Shown here: positions 24,241-36,685 of the stretch, in pieces
Layout: every line of letters starts with the position of its first letter
Numbering within the stretch: position 1 is the first letter of the stretch
Source of the DNA: Viola odorata
Lineage: Eukaryota; Streptophyta; Magnoliopsida; Malpighiales; Violaceae
Direction: 5' to 3'
NCBI GenBank assembly: GCA_963691705.1
Contig: OY829543.1
Coordinates: 27,117,523 to 27,181,522 of the forward strand
Length of the DNA stretch: 64,000 nucleotides
Position numbers and translations under genes: made by a program
The notes under the pieces: model-generated
The model's database searches: none
Told to the model about the DNA's origin: nothing
Seen by the model: the letters and a program-made list of their open reading frames with translations, nothing else

Positions 24241-24713
24241 CTAGGGTTGGCGCGCCTGGTGCGCGCATGACTTCATGGTTTGCGAGGACTTGGCGCGGCA
24301 TTCCTCACGGCTGGCGCGGCCTATCCGTGAGGTCTTCACGTGGATACGAGTGAGAGACCTCATGTTCGTATCATCTCCTCCCTCTTCAAATGGATTCGTC
24401 CTCGAATCTGCGGGCTCCATTCCTTTGCGAATGTCACACAAAGTACCTACATAGGAGAGATATGCATCAGCACTATGGAAAAGGGTTGGAAAATAACTAA
24501 AAGGTAACTCAAAGTGATGATGTGAAAATAAGTCTGTAGACTTCAAAAGACAAGGATTTTTCTCCCATGGGCGAAGAGTAGGCTTGGGAATTATTACATG
24601 AAATAACCCTAAACCACCCTTCACTTAAGGCTGTGACCGCGGGCTTGAAGAGATTGGCTTGGAGAGCTAGCGCAAGGCCTTGGATGGCTTATGTGTGGGG
24701 ACTTCATGGGATG
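24241..24713. repeat. Chimeric D'/C' monomer from unequal exchange
   Basis: The left part carries the D' marker 'gtgagagacctc' (A at 24357), like 20951 and 24714. The right part carries C' markers 'aactcaaagtgatg' (C at 24508), 'ggctgtgacc' and 'aaggccttggatggcttatg', like 20478 and 23768. It sits between a C' (23768) and a D' (24714). The switch lies between 24357 and 24508. One D'-like base pattern ('caaggattttt') remains on the right side, suggesting a small conversion tract or a second mutation. Confidence 0.85.
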
Positions 24714-25186
24714 CTAGGGTTGGCGCGCCTGGTGCGCGCATGACTTCATGGTTTGCGAGGACTTGGCGCGGCATTCCTCACGGCTGGCGCGGCCTATCCG
24801 TGAGGTCTTCACGTGGATACGAGTGAGAGACCTCATGTTCGTATCATCTCCTCCCTCTTCAAATGGATTCGTCCTCGAATCTGCGGGCTCCATTCCTTTG
24901 CGAATGTCACACAAAGTACCTACATAGGAGAGATATGCATCAGCACTATGGAAAAGGGTTGGAAAATAACTAAAAGGTAATTCAAAGCGATGATGTGAAA
25001 ATAAGTCTGTAGACTTCAATAGACAAGGATTTTTCTCCCATGGGCGAAGAGTAGGCTTGGGAATTATTACATGAAATAACCCTAAACTACCCTTTACTTA
25101 AGGCCTTGACCGCGGGCCTGAAGAGATTGGCTTGGAGAGCTACCGCAAGGCCTCAGATGGCTTAGGTGCGGGGACTTCATGGGATG

Positions 25187-28100
25187 CTAGGGTTGGCGCG
25201 CCTGGTGCACGCATGTCTTCATGGTTTGCGAGGACTTGGCGCGGCATTCCTCATGGCTTGCGCGGCCTATCCATGAGGTCTTCACGTGGATACGAGTGAG
25301 AGCCCTCATGTTCGTATCATTTCCTCCCTCTTCAAATGGATTCGTCCTCGAATCTGCGGGCTCCATTCCTTTGCGAATGTCACACAAAGTACCTACATAG
25401 AAGAGATATGCATCAACACTATGGAAAAGAGTTGGAAAATAACTAAAAGGTAACTCAAAGCGATGATGGGAAAATAAGTCTGTAGACTTCAAAACACAAG
25501 GAATTTTCTCCAATGGGCGAAGAGTAGGCTTGGGAATTATTACATGAAATGACCCTAAAGCACCCTTCACTTAAGGCCTTGACCGCGGGCTTGTAGAGAT
25601 TGGCTTGGAGAGCTACCGCAAGACCTCGGATGGCTTAGGCGCGGGGACTTCATGGGATGCTAGGGTTGGCGCGCCTGGTGCGCGCGTGACTTCATGGTTT
25701 GCGAGGACTTGGCGCGGCGTTCCTCACGGCTGGCGCGGCGTTCCTCACGGCTGGCGCGGCCTATCCGTGAGGTCTTCACGTGGATACGAGTGAGAGCCCT
25801 CATGCTCGTATCATCTACTCCCTCTTCAAATGGATTCGTTCTCGAATCTGCGCGCTCCATTCCTTTGCGAATGTCACAGAAAATACCTACATAGAAGAGA
25901 TATGCATCAGCACTATGGAAAAGAGTTGGAAAAAAACTAAAAGGTAACTCAAAGCGATGATGGGAAAATAAGTCTGTAGACTTCAAAACACAAGGAATTT
26001 TCTCCCATGGGCGAAGAGTAGGCTTGGGAATTATAACATGAAATGACCCTAAACCACCCTTCACTTAAGGCCTTGACCGCGGGCTTGAAGAGATTGGCTT
26101 GGAGAGCTACCGCAAGGCCTCGGATGGCTTAGGTGCGGGGACTTCATGGGATGCTAGGGTTGGCGCGCCTGGTGCACGCATGTCTTCATGGTTTGCGAGG
26201 ACGTGGCGCGGCATTCCTCATATCTTGCGCGGCCTATCCATGAGGTCTTCACGTGGATACGAGTGAGAGCCCTCATGTTCGTATCATTTCCTCCCTCTTC
26301 AAATGGATTCGTCCTCGAATCTGCGGGCTCCATTCCTTTGCGAATGTCACACAAAGTACCTACATAGGAGAGATATGCATCAGCACTATGGAAAAGGGTT
26401 GGAAAATAACTAAAAGGTAATTCAAAGCGATGATGTGAAAATAAGTCTGTAGACTTCAATAGACAAGGATTTTTCTCCCATGGGCGAAGAGTAGGCTTGG
26501 GAATTATTACATGAAATAACCCTAAACTACCCTTTACTTAAGGCCTTGACCGCGGGCCTGAAGAGATTGGCTTGGAGAGCTACCGCAAGGCCTCAGATGG
26601 CTTAGGTGCGGGGACTTCATGGGATGCTAGGGTTGGCGCGCCTGGTGCACGCATGTCTTCATGGTTTGCGAGGACTTGGCGCGGCATTCCTCATGGCTTG
26701 CGCGGCCTATCCATGAGGTCTTCACGTGGATACGAGTGAGAGCCCTCATGTTCGTATCATTTCCTCCCTCTTCAAATGGATTCGTCCTCGAATCTGCGGG
26801 CTCCATTCCTTTGCGAATGTCACACAAAGTACCTACATAGAAGAGATATGCATCAACACTATGGAAAAGAGTTGGAAAATAACTAAAAGGTAACTCAAAG
26901 CGATGATGGGAAAATAAGTCTGTAGACTTCAAAACACAAGGAATTTTCTCCAATGGGCGAAGAGTAGGCTTGGGAATTATTACATGAAATGACCCTAAAG
27001 CACCCTTCACTTAAGGCCTTGACCGCGGGCTTGTAGAGATTGGCTTGGAGAGCTACCGCAAGACCTCGGATGGCTTAGGCGCGGGGACTTCATGGGATGC
27101 TAGGGTTGGCGCGCCTGGTGCGCGCGTGACTTCATGGTTTGCGAGGACTTGGCGCGGCGTTCCTCACGGCTGGCGCGGCGTTCCTCACGGCTGGCGCGGC
27201 CTATCCGTGAGGTCTTCACGTGGATACGAGTGAGAGCCCTCATGCTCGTATCATCTACTCCCTCTTCAAATGGATTCGTTCTCGAATCTGCGCGCTCCAT
27301 TCCTTTGCGAATGTCACAGAAAATACCTACATAGAAGAGATATGCATCAGCACTATGGAAAAGAGTTGGAAAAAAACTAAAAGGTAACTCAAAGCGATGA
27401 TGGGAAAATAAGTCTGTAGACTTCAAAACACAAGGAATTTTCTCCCATGGGCGAAGAGTAGGCTTGGGAATTATAACATGAAATGACCCTAAACCACCCT
27501 TCACTTAAGGCCTTGACCGCGGGCTTGAAGAGATTGGCTTGGAGAGCTACCGCAAGGCCTCGGATGGCTTAGGTGCGGGGACTTCATGGGATGCTAGGGT
27601 TGGCGCGCCTGGTGCACGCATGTCTTCATGGTTTGCGAGGACGTGGCGCGGCATTCCTCATATCTTGCGCGGCCTATCCATGAGGTCTTCACGTGGATAC
27701 GAGTGAGAGCCCTCATGTTCGTATCATTTCCTCCCTCTTCAAATGGATTCGTCCTCGAATCTGCGGGCTCCATTCCTTTGCGAATGTCACACAAAGTACC
27801 TACATAGGAGAGATATGCATCAGCACTATGGAAAAGGGTTGGAAAATAACTAAAAGGTAATTCAAAGCGATGATGTGAAAATAAGTCTGTAGACTTCAAT
27901 AGACAAGGATTTTTCTCCCATGGGCGAAGAGTAGGCTTGGGAATTATTACATGAAATAACCCTAAACTACCCTTTACTTAAGGCCTTGACCGCGGGCCTG
28001 AAGAGATTGGCTTGGAGAGCTACCGCAAGGCCTCAGATGGCTTAGGTGCGGGGACTTCATGGGATGCTAGGGTTGGCGCGCCTGGTGCACGCATGTCTTC

Positions 28101-31100
28101 ATGGTTTGCGAGGACTTGGCGCGGCATTCCTCATGGCTTGCGCGGCCTATCCATGAGGTCTTCACGTGGATACGAGTGAGAGCCCTCATGTTCGTATCAT
28201 TTCCTCCCTCTTCAAATGGATTCGTCCTCGAATCTGCGGGCTCCATTCCTTTGCGAATGTCACACAAAGTACCTACATAGAAGAGATATGCATCAACACT
28301 ATGGAAAAGAGTTGGAAAATAACTAAAAGGTAACTCAAAGCGATGATGGGAAAATAAGTCTGTAGACTTCAAAACACAAGGAATTTTCTCCAATGGGCGA
28401 AGAGTAGGCTTGGGAATTATTACATGAAATGACCCTAAAGCACCCTTCACTTAAGGCCTTGACCGCGGGCTTGTAGAGATTGGCTTGGAGAGCTACCGCA
28501 AGACCTCGGATGGCTTAGGCGCGGGGACTTCATGGGATGCTAGGGTTGGCGCGCCTGGTGCGCGCGTGACTTCATGGTTTGCGAGGACTTGGCGCGGCGT
28601 TCCTCACGGCTGGCGCGGCGTTCCTCACGGCTGGCGCGGCCTATCCGTGAGGTCTTCACGTGGATACGAGTGAGAGCCCTCATGCTCGTATCATCTACTC
28701 CCTCTTCAAATGGATTCGTTCTCGAATCTGCGCGCTCCATTCCTTTGCGAATGTCACAGAAAATACCTACATAGAAGAGATATGCATCAGCACTATGGAA
28801 AAGAGTTGGAAAAAAACTAAAAGGTAACTCAAAGCGATGATGGGAAAATAAGTCTGTAGACTTCAAAACACAAGGAATTTTCTCCCATGGGCGAAGAGTA
28901 GGCTTGGGAATTATAACATGAAATGACCCTAAACCACCCTTCACTTAAGGCCTTGACCGCGGGCTTGAAGAGATTGGCTTGGAGAGCTACCGCAAGGCCT
29001 CGGATGGCTTAGGTGCGGGGACTTCATGGGATGCTAGGGTTGGCGCGCCTGGTGCACGCATGTCTTCATGGTTTGCGAGGACGTGGCGCGGCATTCCTCA
29101 TATCTTGCGCGGCCTATCCATGAGGTCTTCACGTGGATACGAGTGAGAGCCCTCATGTTCGTATCATTTCCTCCCTCTTCAAATGGATTCGTCCTCGAAT
29201 CTGCGGGCTCCATTCCTTTGCGAATGTCACACAAAGTACCTACATAGGAGAGATATGCATCAGCACTATGGAAAAGGGTTGGAAAATAACTAAAAGGTAA
29301 CTCAAAGCGATGATGTGAAAATAAGTCTGTAGACTTCAAAAGACAAGGAATTTTCTCCCATGGGCGAAGAGTAGGCTTGGGAATTATAACATGAAATGAC
29401 CCTAAACCACCCTTCACTTAAGGCCTTGACCGCGGGCTTGAAGAGATTGGCTTGGAGAGCTACCGCAAGGCCTCGGATGGCTTAGGTGCGGGGACTTCAT
29501 GGGATGCTAGGGTTGGCGCGCCTGGTGCACGCATGTCTTCATGGTTTGCGAGGACTTGGCGCGGCATTCCTCATGGCTTGCGCGGCCTATCCATGAGGTC
29601 TTCACGTGGATACGAGTGAGAGCCCTCATGTTCGTATCATTTCCTCCCTCTTCAAATGGATTCGTCCTCGAATCTGCGGGCTCCATTCCTTTGCGAATGT
29701 CACACAAAGTACCTACATAGAAGAGATATGCATCAACACTATGGAAAAGAGTTGGAAAATAACTAAAAGGTAACTCAAAGCGATGATGGGAAAATAAGTC
29801 TGTAGACTTCAAAACACAAGGAATTTTCTCCAATGGGCGAAGAGTAGGCTTGGGAATTATTACATGAAATGACCCTAAAGCACCCTTCACTTAAGGCCTT
29901 GACCGCGGGCTTGTAGAGATTGGCTTGGAGAGCTACCGCAAGACCTCGGATGGCTTAGGCGCGGGGACTTCATGGGATGCTAGGGTTGGCGCGCCTGGTG
30001 CGCGCGTGACTTCATGGTTTGCGAGGACTTGGCGCGGCGTTCCTCACGGCTGGCGCGGCGTTCCTCACGGCTGGCGCGGCCTATCCGTGAGGTCTTCACG
30101 TGGATACGAGTGAGAGCCCTCATGCTCGTATCATCTACTCCCTCTTCAAATGGATTCGTTCTCGAATCTGCGCGCTCCATTCCTTTGCGAATGTCACAGA
30201 AAATACCTACATAGAAGAGATATGCATCAGCACTATGGAAAAGAGTTGGAAAAAAACTAAAAGGTAACTCAAAGCGATGATGGGAAAATAAGTCTGTAGA
30301 CTTCAAAACACAAGGAATTTTCTCCCATGGGCGAAGAGTAGGCTTGGGAATTATAACATGAAATGACCCTAAACCACCCTTCACTTAAGGCCTTGACCGC
30401 GGGCTTGAAGAGATTGGCTTGGAGAGCTACCGCAAGGCCTCGGATGGCTTAGGTGCGGGGACTTCATGGGATGCTAGGGTTGGCGCGCCTGGTGCACGCA
30501 TGTCTTCATGGTTTGCGAGGACGTGGCGCGGCATTCCTCATATCTTGCGCGGCCTATCCATGAGGTCTTCACGTGGATACGAGTGAGAGCCCTCATGTTC
30601 GTATCATTTCCTCCCTCTTCAAATGGATTCGTCCTCGAATCTGCGGGCTCCATTCCTTTGCGAATGTCACACAAAGTACCTACATAGGAGAGATATGCAT
30701 CAGCACTATGGAAAAGGGTTGGAAAATAACTAAAAGGTAACTCAAAGCGATGATGTGAAAATAAGTCTGTAGACTTCAAAAGACAAGGAATTTTCTCCCA
30801 TGGGCGAAGAGTAGGCTTGGGAATTATAACATGAAATGACCCTAAACCACCCTTCACTTAAGGCCTTGACCGCGGGCTTGAAGAGATTGGCTTGGAGAGC
30901 TACCGCAAGGCCTCGGATGGCTTAGGTGCGGGGACTTCATGGGATGCTAGGGTTGGCGCGCCTGGTGCACGCATGTCTTCATGGTTTGCGAGGACTTGGC
31001 GCGGCATTCCTCATGGCTTGCGCGGCCTATCCATGAGGTCTTCACGTGGATACGAGTGAGAGCCCTCATGTTCGTATCATTTCCTCCCTCTTCAAATGGA

Positions 31101-33826
31101 TTCGTCCTCGAATCTGCGGGCTCCATTCCTTTGCGAATGTCACACAAAGTACCTACATAGAAGAGATATGCATCAACACTATGGAAAAGAGTTGGAAAAT
31201 AACTAAAAGGTAACTCAAAGCGATGATGGGAAAATAAGTCTGTAGACTTCAAAACACAAGGAATTTTCTCCAATGGGCGAAGAGTAGGCTTGGGAATTAT
31301 TACATGAAATGACCCTAAAGCACCCTTCACTTAAGGCCTTGACCGCGGGCTTGTAGAGATTGGCTTGGAGAGCTACCGCAAGACCTCGGATGGCTTAGGC
31401 GCGGGGACTTCATGGGATGCTAGGGTTGGCGCGCCTGGTGCGCGCGTGACTTCATGGTTTGCGAGGACTTGGCGCGGCGTTCCTCACGGCTGGCGCGGCG
31501 TTCCTCACGGCTGGCGCGGCCTATCCGTGAGGTCTTCACGTGGATACGAGTGAGAGCCCTCATGCTCGTATCATCTACTCCCTCTTCAAATGGATTCGTT
31601 CTCGAATCTGCGCGCTCCATTCCTTTGCGAATGTCACAGAAAATACCTACATAGAAGAGATATGCATCAGCACTATGGAAAAGAGTTGGAAAAAAACTAA
31701 AAGGTAACTCAAAGCGATGATGGGAAAATAAGTCTGTAGACTTCAAAACACAAGGAATTTTCTCCCATGGGCGAAGAGTAGGCTTGGGAATTATAACATG
31801 AAATGACCCTAAACCACCCTTCACTTAAGGCCTTGACCGCGGGCTTGAAGAGATTGGCTTGGAGAGCTACCGCAAGGCCTCGGATGGCTTAGGTGCGGGG
31901 ACTTCATGGGATGCTAGGGTTGGCGCGCCTGGTGCACGCATGTCTTCATGGTTTGCGAGGACGTGGCGCGGCATTCCTCATATCTTGCGCGGCCTATCCA
32001 TGAGGTCTTCACGTGGATACGAGTGAGAGCCCTCATGTTCGTATCATTTCCTCCCTCTTCAAATGGATTCGTCCTCGAATCTGCGGGCTCCATTCCTTTG
32101 CGAATGTCACACAAAGTACCTACATAGGAGAGATATGCATCAGCACTATGGAAAAGGGTTGGAAAATAACTAAAAGGTAATTCAAAGCGATGATGTGAAA
32201 ATAAGTCTGTAGACTTCAATAGACAAGGATTTTTCTCCCATGGGCGAAGAGTAGGCTTGGGAATTATTACATGAAATAACCCTAAACTACCCTTTACTTA
32301 AGGCCTTGACCGCGGGCCTGAAGAGATTGGCTTGGAGAGCTACCGCAAGGCCTCAGATGGCTTAGGTGCGGGGACTTCATGGGATGCTAGGGTTGGCGCG
32401 CCTGGTGCACGCATGTCTTCATGGTTTGCGAGGACTTGGCGCGGCATTCCTCATGGCTTGCGCGGCCTATCCATGAGGTCTTCACGTGGATACGAGTGAG
32501 AGCCCTCATGTTCGTATCATTTCCTCCCTCTTCAAATGGATTCGTCCTCGAATCTGCGGGCTCCATTCCTTTGCGAATGTCACACAAAGTACCTACATAG
32601 AAGAGATATGCATCAACACTATGGAAAAGAGTTGGAAAATAACTAAAAGGTAACTCAAAGCGATGATGGGAAAATAAGTCTGTAGACTTCAAAACACAAG
32701 GAATTTTCTCCAATGGGCGAAGAGTAGGCTTGGGAATTATTACATGAAATGACCCTAAAGCACCCTTCACTTAAGGCCTTGACCGCGGGCTTGTAGAGAT
32801 TGGCTTGGAGAGCTACCGCAAGACCTCGGATGGCTTAGGCGCGGGGACTTCATGGGATGCTAGGGTTGGCGCGCCTGGTGCGCGCGTGACTTCATGGTTT
32901 GCGAGGACTTGGCGCGGCGTTCCTCACGGCTGGCGCGGCGTTCCTCACGGCTGGCGCGGCCTATCCGTGAGGTCTTCACGTGGATACGAGTGAGAGCCCT
33001 CATGCTCGTATCATCTACTCCCTCTTCAAATGGATTCGTTCTCGAATCTGCGCGCTCCATTCCTTTGCGAATGTCACAGAAAATACCTACATAGAAGAGA
33101 TATGCATCAGCACTATGGAAAAGAGTTGGAAAAAAACTAAAAGGTAACTCAAAGCGATGATGGGAAAATAAGTCTGTAGACTTCAAAACACAAGGAATTT
33201 TCTCCCATGGGCGAAGAGTAGGCTTGGGAATTATAACATGAAATGACCCTAAACCACCCTTCACTTAAGGCCTTGACCGCGGGCTTGAAGAGATTGGCTT
33301 GGAGAGCTACCGCAAGGCCTCGGATGGCTTAGGTGCGGGGACTTCATGGGATGCTAGGGTTGGCGCGCCTGGTGCACGCATGTCTTCATGGTTTGCGAGG
33401 ACGTGGCGCGGCATTCCTCATATCTTGCGCGGCCTATCCATGAGGTCTTCACGTGGATACGAGTGAGAGCCCTCATGTTCGTATCATTTCCTCCCTCTTC
33501 AAATGGATTCGTCCTCGAATCTGCGGGCTCCATTCCTTTGCGAATGTCACACAAAGTACCTACATAGGAGAGATATGCATCAGCACTATGGAAAAGGGTT
33601 GGAAAATAACTAAAAGGTAACTCAAAGCGATGATGTGAAAATAAGTCTGTAGACTTCAAAAGACAAGGAATTTTCTCCCATGGGCGAAGAGTAGGCTTGG
33701 GAATTATAACATGAAATGACCCTAAACCACCCTTCACTTAAGGCCTTGACCGCGGGCTTGAAGAGATTGGCTTGGAGAGCTACCGCAAGGCCTCGGATGG
33801 CTTAGGTGCGGGGACTTCATGGGATG
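25187..33826. repeat. A-Bdup-E trimer HOR, 1,440 bp period, six units
   Basis: Six consecutive 1,440 bp units (473 + 494 + 473) begin at 25187, 26627, 28067, 29507, 30947 and 32387; 6 x 1,440 accounts exactly for 8,640 bp. The A and Bdup monomers appear identical between units. Bdup monomers start at 25660, 27100, 28540, 29980, 31420 and 32860 and each carries a 21 bp direct duplication. E monomers start at 26154, 27594, 29034, 30474, 31914 and 33354, share 'gaggacgtggcgcgg' and 'cctcatatcttg', and come in two forms that differ in their last third. This is the most homogeneous and probably most recently amplified part of the window. Confidence 0.95.
25711..25752. repeat. 21-bp direct duplication in Bdup monomers
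   Basis: Two tandem 21 bp copies lie at 25711-25731 and 25732-25752, each starting with GGCGCGGC; a third GGCGCGGC follows at 25753-25760. The same 42 bp structure recurs at 27151, 28591, 30031, 31471, 32911 and 36243, accounting for all seven 494 bp monomers. The unit length is identical to that of the 21 bp deletion in monomers 19081 and 22370. Confidence 0.95.
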
Positions 33827-36685
33827 CTAGGGTTGGCGCGCCTGGTGCACGCATGTCTTCATGGTTTGCGAGGACTTGGCGCGGCATTCCTCATGGCTTG
33901 CGCGGCCTATCCATGAGGTCTTCACGTGGATACGAGTGAGAGCCCTCATGTTCGTATCATTTCCTCCCTCTTCAAATGGATTCGTCCTCGAATCTGCGGG
34001 CTCCATTCCTTTGCGAATGTCACACAAAGTACCTACATAGAAGAGATATGCATCAACACTATGGAAAAGAGTTGGAAAATAACTAAAAGGTAACTCAAAG
34101 CGATGATGGGAAAATAAGTCTGTAGACTTCAAAACACAAGGAATTTTCTCCAATGGGCGAAGAGTAGGCTTGGGAATTATTACATGAAATGACCCTAAAG
34201 CACCCTTCACTTAAGGCCTTGACCGCGGGCTTGAAGAGATTGGCTTGGAGAGCTACCGCAAGACCTCGGATGGCTTAGGCGCGGGGACTTCATGGGATGC
34301 TAGGGTTGGCGCGCCTGGTGCGCGCGTGACTTCATGGTTTGCGAGGACTTGGCGCGGCGTTCCTCACGGCTGGCGCGGCCTATCCGTGAGGTCTTCACGT
34401 GGATACGAGTGAGAGCCCTCATGCTCGTATCATCCACTCCCTCTTCAAATGGATTCGTTCTCGAATCTGCGCGCTCCATTCCTTTGCGAATGTCACACAA
34501 AGTACCTACATAGAAGAGATATGCATCAGCACTATGGAAAAGAGTTGGAAAATAACTAAAAGGTAAATCAAAGCGATGATGGGAAAATAAGTCTGTAGAC
34601 TTCAAAACACAAGGAATTTTCTCCCATGGGCGAAGAGTAGGCTTGGGAATTATTACATGAAATGACCCTAAACCACCCTTCACTTAAGGCCTTGACCGCG
34701 GGCTTGAAGAGATTGGCTTGGAGAGCTACCGCAAGGCCTCGGATGGCTTAGGCGCGGGGACTTCATGGGATGCTAGGGTTGGCGCGCCTGGTGCACGCTT
34801 GTCTTCATGGTTTGCGAGGACTTGGAGCGGCATTCCTCATGGCTTGCGCGGCCTATCCATGAGGTCTTCACGTGGATACGAGTGAGAGCCCTCATGTTCG
34901 TATCATCTCCTCCCTCTTCAAATGGATTCGTCCTCGAATCTGCGGGCTCCATTCCTTTGCGAATGTCACACAAAGTACCTACATAGGAGAGATATGCATC
35001 AGCACTATGGAAAAGGGTTGGAAAATAACTAAAAGGTAACTCAAAGTGATGATGTGAAAATAAGTCTGTAGACTTCAAAAGACAAGGAATTTTCTCCCAT
35101 GGGCGAAGAGTAGGCTTGGGAATTATTACATGAAATAACCCTAAACCACCCTTCACTTAAGGCTGTGACCGCGGGCTTGAAGAGATTGGCTTGGAGAGCT
35201 AGCGCAAGGCCTTGGATGGCTTATGTGTGGGGACTTCATGGGATGCTAGGGTTGGCGCGCCTGGTGCGCGCATGACTTCATGGTTTGCGAGGACTTGGCG
35301 CGGCATTCCTCACGGCTGGCGCGGCCTATCCGTGAGGTCTTCACGTGGATACGAGTGAGAGACCTCATGTTCGTATCATCTCCTCCCTCTTCAAATGGAT
35401 TCGTCCTCGAATCTGCGGGCTCCATTCCTTTGCGAATGTCAAACAAAGTACCTACATAGGAGAGATATGCATCAGCACTATGGAAAAGGGTTGGAAAATA
35501 ACTAAAAGGTAATTCAAAGCGATGATGTGAAAATAAGTCTGTAGACTTCAATAGACAAGGATTTTTCTCCCATGGGCGAAGAGTAGGCTTGGGAATTATT
35601 ACATGAAATAACCCTAAACTACCCTTTACTTAAGGCCTTGACCGCGGGCCTGAAGAGATTGGCTTGGAGAGCTACCGCAAGGACTCAGATGGCTTAGGTG
35701 CGGGGACTTCATGGGATGCTAGGGTTGGCGCGCCTGGTGCACGCATGTCTTCATGGTTTGCGAGGACTTGGCGCGGCATTCCTCATGGCTTGCGCGGCCT
35801 ATCCATGAGGTCTTCACGTGGATACGAGTGAGAGCCCTCATGTTCGTATCATTTCCTCCCTCTTCAAATGGATTCGTCCTCGAATCTGCGGGCTCCATTC
35901 CTTTGCGAATGTCACACAAAGTACCTACATAGAAGAGATATGCATCAACACTATGGAAAAGAGTTGGAAAATAACTAAAAGGTAACTCAAAGCGATGATG
36001 GGAAAATAAGTCTGTAGACTTCAAAACACAAGGAATTTTCTCCAATGGGCGAAGAGTAGGCTTGGGAATTATTACATGAAATGACCCTAAAGCACCCTTC
36101 ACTTAAGGCCTTGACCGCGGGCTTGTAGAGATTGGCTTGGAGAGCTACCGCAAGACCTCGGATGGCTTAGGCGCGGGGACTTCATGGGATGCTAGGGTTG
36201 GCGCGCCTGGTGCGCGCGTGACTTCATGGTTTGCGAGGACTTGGCGCGGCGTTCCTCACGGCTGGCGCGGCGTTCCTCACGGCTGGCGCGGCCTATCCGT
36301 GAGGTCTTCACGTGGATACGAGTGAGAGCCCTCATGCTCGTATCATCTACTCCCTCTTCAAATGGATTCGTTCTCGAATCTGCGCGCTCCATTCCTTTGC
36401 GAATGTCACAGAAAATACCTACATAGAAGAGATATGCATCAGCACTATGGAAAAGAGTTGGAAAAAAACTAAAAGGTAACTCAAAGCGATGATGGGAAAA
36501 TAAGTCTGTAGACTTCAAAACACAAGGAATTTTCTCCCATGGGCGAAGAGTAGGCTTGGGAATTATAACATGAAATGACCCTAAACCACCCTTCACTTAA
36601 GGCCTTGACCGCGGGCTTGAAGAGATTGGCTTGGAGAGCTACCGCAAGGCCTCGGATGGCTTAGGTGCGGGGACTTCATGGGATG
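33827..36685. repeat. Recopy of the 22.8-26.1 kb segment, one monomer shorter
   Basis: Monomers 33827 (A), 34300 (B), 34773 (C'), 35246 (D'), 35719 (A) and 36192 (Bdup, 494 bp) correspond to 22822, 23295 and 23768 at 11,005 bp offset, then to 24714, 25187 and 25660 at 10,532 bp offset. The 473 bp step equals the chimeric monomer 24241, which is absent here. The copied stretch includes the boundary into the Bdup family, so the 21 bp duplication at 36243-36284 is a copy and need not be independent. Confidence 0.9.

Larger units (their letters stand above)
18135..25186. repeat. Seven-monomer HOR and its eight-monomer derivative
   Basis: First unit: 18135 A, 18608 B2, 19081 (21 bp deleted), 19532 A, 20005 B, 20478 C', 20951 D'. 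Second unit: 21424 A, 21897 B2, 22370 (21 bp deleted), 22822 A, 23295 B, 23768 C', 24241 (D'/C' chimera), 24714 D'. The offset between units is 3,289 to 3,290 bp; the one-base change comes from a lost C at about 19476 ('gattggttgg'). B2 carries 'cacagaaaatacc'. C' carries 'cacgcttgtc' and 'aaagtgatg'. D' carries 'gtgagagacctc'. The extra monomer at 24241 is discussed as a finding. Confidence 0.9.

Noticed and set aside
25187..33826. Six identical 1,440 bp units as an assembly collapse or expansion error
   Set aside because: Not fully excluded, but the two E variants give the units distinguishable order, and related units are found at 35719-36685, so a pure artefact is unlikely.
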